From the NCBI RefSeq assembly GCF_000374165.1, contig NZ_KB893671.1:62193-126192 (forward strand): 64,000 bases of DNA. The letters are read 5' to 3'. Made by a program: the position numbers and the translations under genes. The notes beneath the pieces are model-generated. The model did not search any database. It was given only the letters and a program-made list of their open reading frames with translations, and was not told the DNA's origin. Source of the DNA: Parafrankia elaeagni (GTDB lineage Bacteria > Actinomycetota > Actinomycetes > Frankiales > Frankiaceae). Positions 63,850 to 64,000 of this stretch are shown here, in pieces. How positions within the stretch are numbered: position 1 is the first letter of the stretch; each line of letters begins with the position of its first letter.

Positions 63850-64000
63850 ATGGTCGGATGGCAGCACTTCAAGGCGGTTTTGGCGGGTAAGGCGCTCAAG
63901 GTCCGGCCCGGATTGCTCACTGTGCGTGAGAATTTTGACGCGGCTCTCGGGGGCATCGGAGTCCCGGCCAGTCGCCCGGCGGTGCCGCGGCGTGCGGGGG
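63850..64000 (+). CDS. Possible partial hypothetical gene running off the window
   Basis: An ATG at 63850 opens a frame with no stop to the window edge (50 codons, beginning MVGWQHFKAVLAGKALKVRP, then GLLTVRENFDAAL). The composition is balanced rather than low complexity, but there is no clear ribosome site and no family is recognisable. Confidence 0.25.
   Translation, partial: MVGWQHFKAVLAGKALKVRPGLLTVRENFDAALGGIGVPASRPAVPRRAG

Larger units (their letters stand above)
63293..64000. other. Right-edge intergenic region
   Basis: No gene is firmly supported. Minus-strand codons at 63579-63713 read like part of a folded protein (RIGRHPTYELMHALDRALNI) but have no continuation, so they may be a gene scrap. 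Two perfect inverted repeats are listed separately. A possible partial gene occupies the last 150 nt. Confidence 0.45.

Noticed and set aside
62917-63867. 316-codon minus-strand frame covering the kinase start
   Set aside because: It overlaps the kinase N-terminus in another frame and is Arg/Ala/Pro-rich throughout.

Overview
The window reads as a chromosomal segment of a very GC-rich, probably filamentous actinobacterium. Most codons end in G or C, GTG and TTG starts are common, and the gene order is actinobacterial: tRNA-Gly/tRNA-Pro, tig, clpP1, clpP2, clpX, folC, ndk, then mreBCD-mrdA-rodA, then the radical-SAM/DUF2344 pair, rne, rplU, rpmA, obgE, proB, proA, and later nadD, rsfS and a phosphatase. 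A member of the Frankiales, possibly Frankia, is my best guess. It rests on remembered gene order and protein style, not on a database search.

Left part (1-9.3 kb): the 3' end of an MFS transporter translationally coupled to a dihydroorotate-dehydrogenase-family gene, a small HTH-Mop regulator, a BlaI-like repressor with its M56 metallopeptidase partner, a lipoprotein L,D-transpeptidase, a long zinc-ribbon SAM methyltransferase, and a membrane-anchored NagZ-type family 3 glycoside hydrolase. Cell-wall recycling and remodelling is the common theme.

Core housekeeping (9.3-45.0 kb): protein folding and proteolysis (tig-clpP1-clpP2-clpX), folate and nucleotide metabolism (folC, ndk), the lateral wall elongation operon (mreB-mreC-mreD-mrdA-rodA), a B12-type radical SAM gene with DUF2344, a very large RNase E/G, ribosomal proteins L21 and L27 with the GTPase Obg, proline synthesis (proB, proA), a MoxR ATPase with a CoxE-like VWA protein, a DUF4349 protein, phosphoglucomutase, NadD, the ribosome silencing factor and a phosphoglycerate-mutase-like phosphatase. 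It ends at tRNA-Ala(GGC) with a strong terminator.

Accessory island (about 45.1-53.7 kb): low gene density, many perfect inverted repeats, a TPR protein resembling a regulator that has lost its HTH, small hypothetical genes, an ECF sigma factor coupled to a CU044_5270-like membrane protein, a less GC-rich secreted protein, and a large serine recombinase. Next to the recombinase lies a metallo-beta-lactamase-fold hydrolase pseudogene that has lost its zinc-site core. About 1.5 kb (46.4-48.0 kb) is non-coding and carries iteron-like repeats beside an AT-rich patch, as in a plasmid-type origin. No replication, transfer or phage structural gene is visible.

Right part (53.9-64.0 kb): a small membrane protein, a GTG[C/G]CG hexamer array, an MMPL/RND exporter, a SulP transporter fused to a beta-carbonic anhydrase, a DinB/DUF664 protein, a membrane-anchored Ser/Thr kinase, and a possible partial gene running off the edge.
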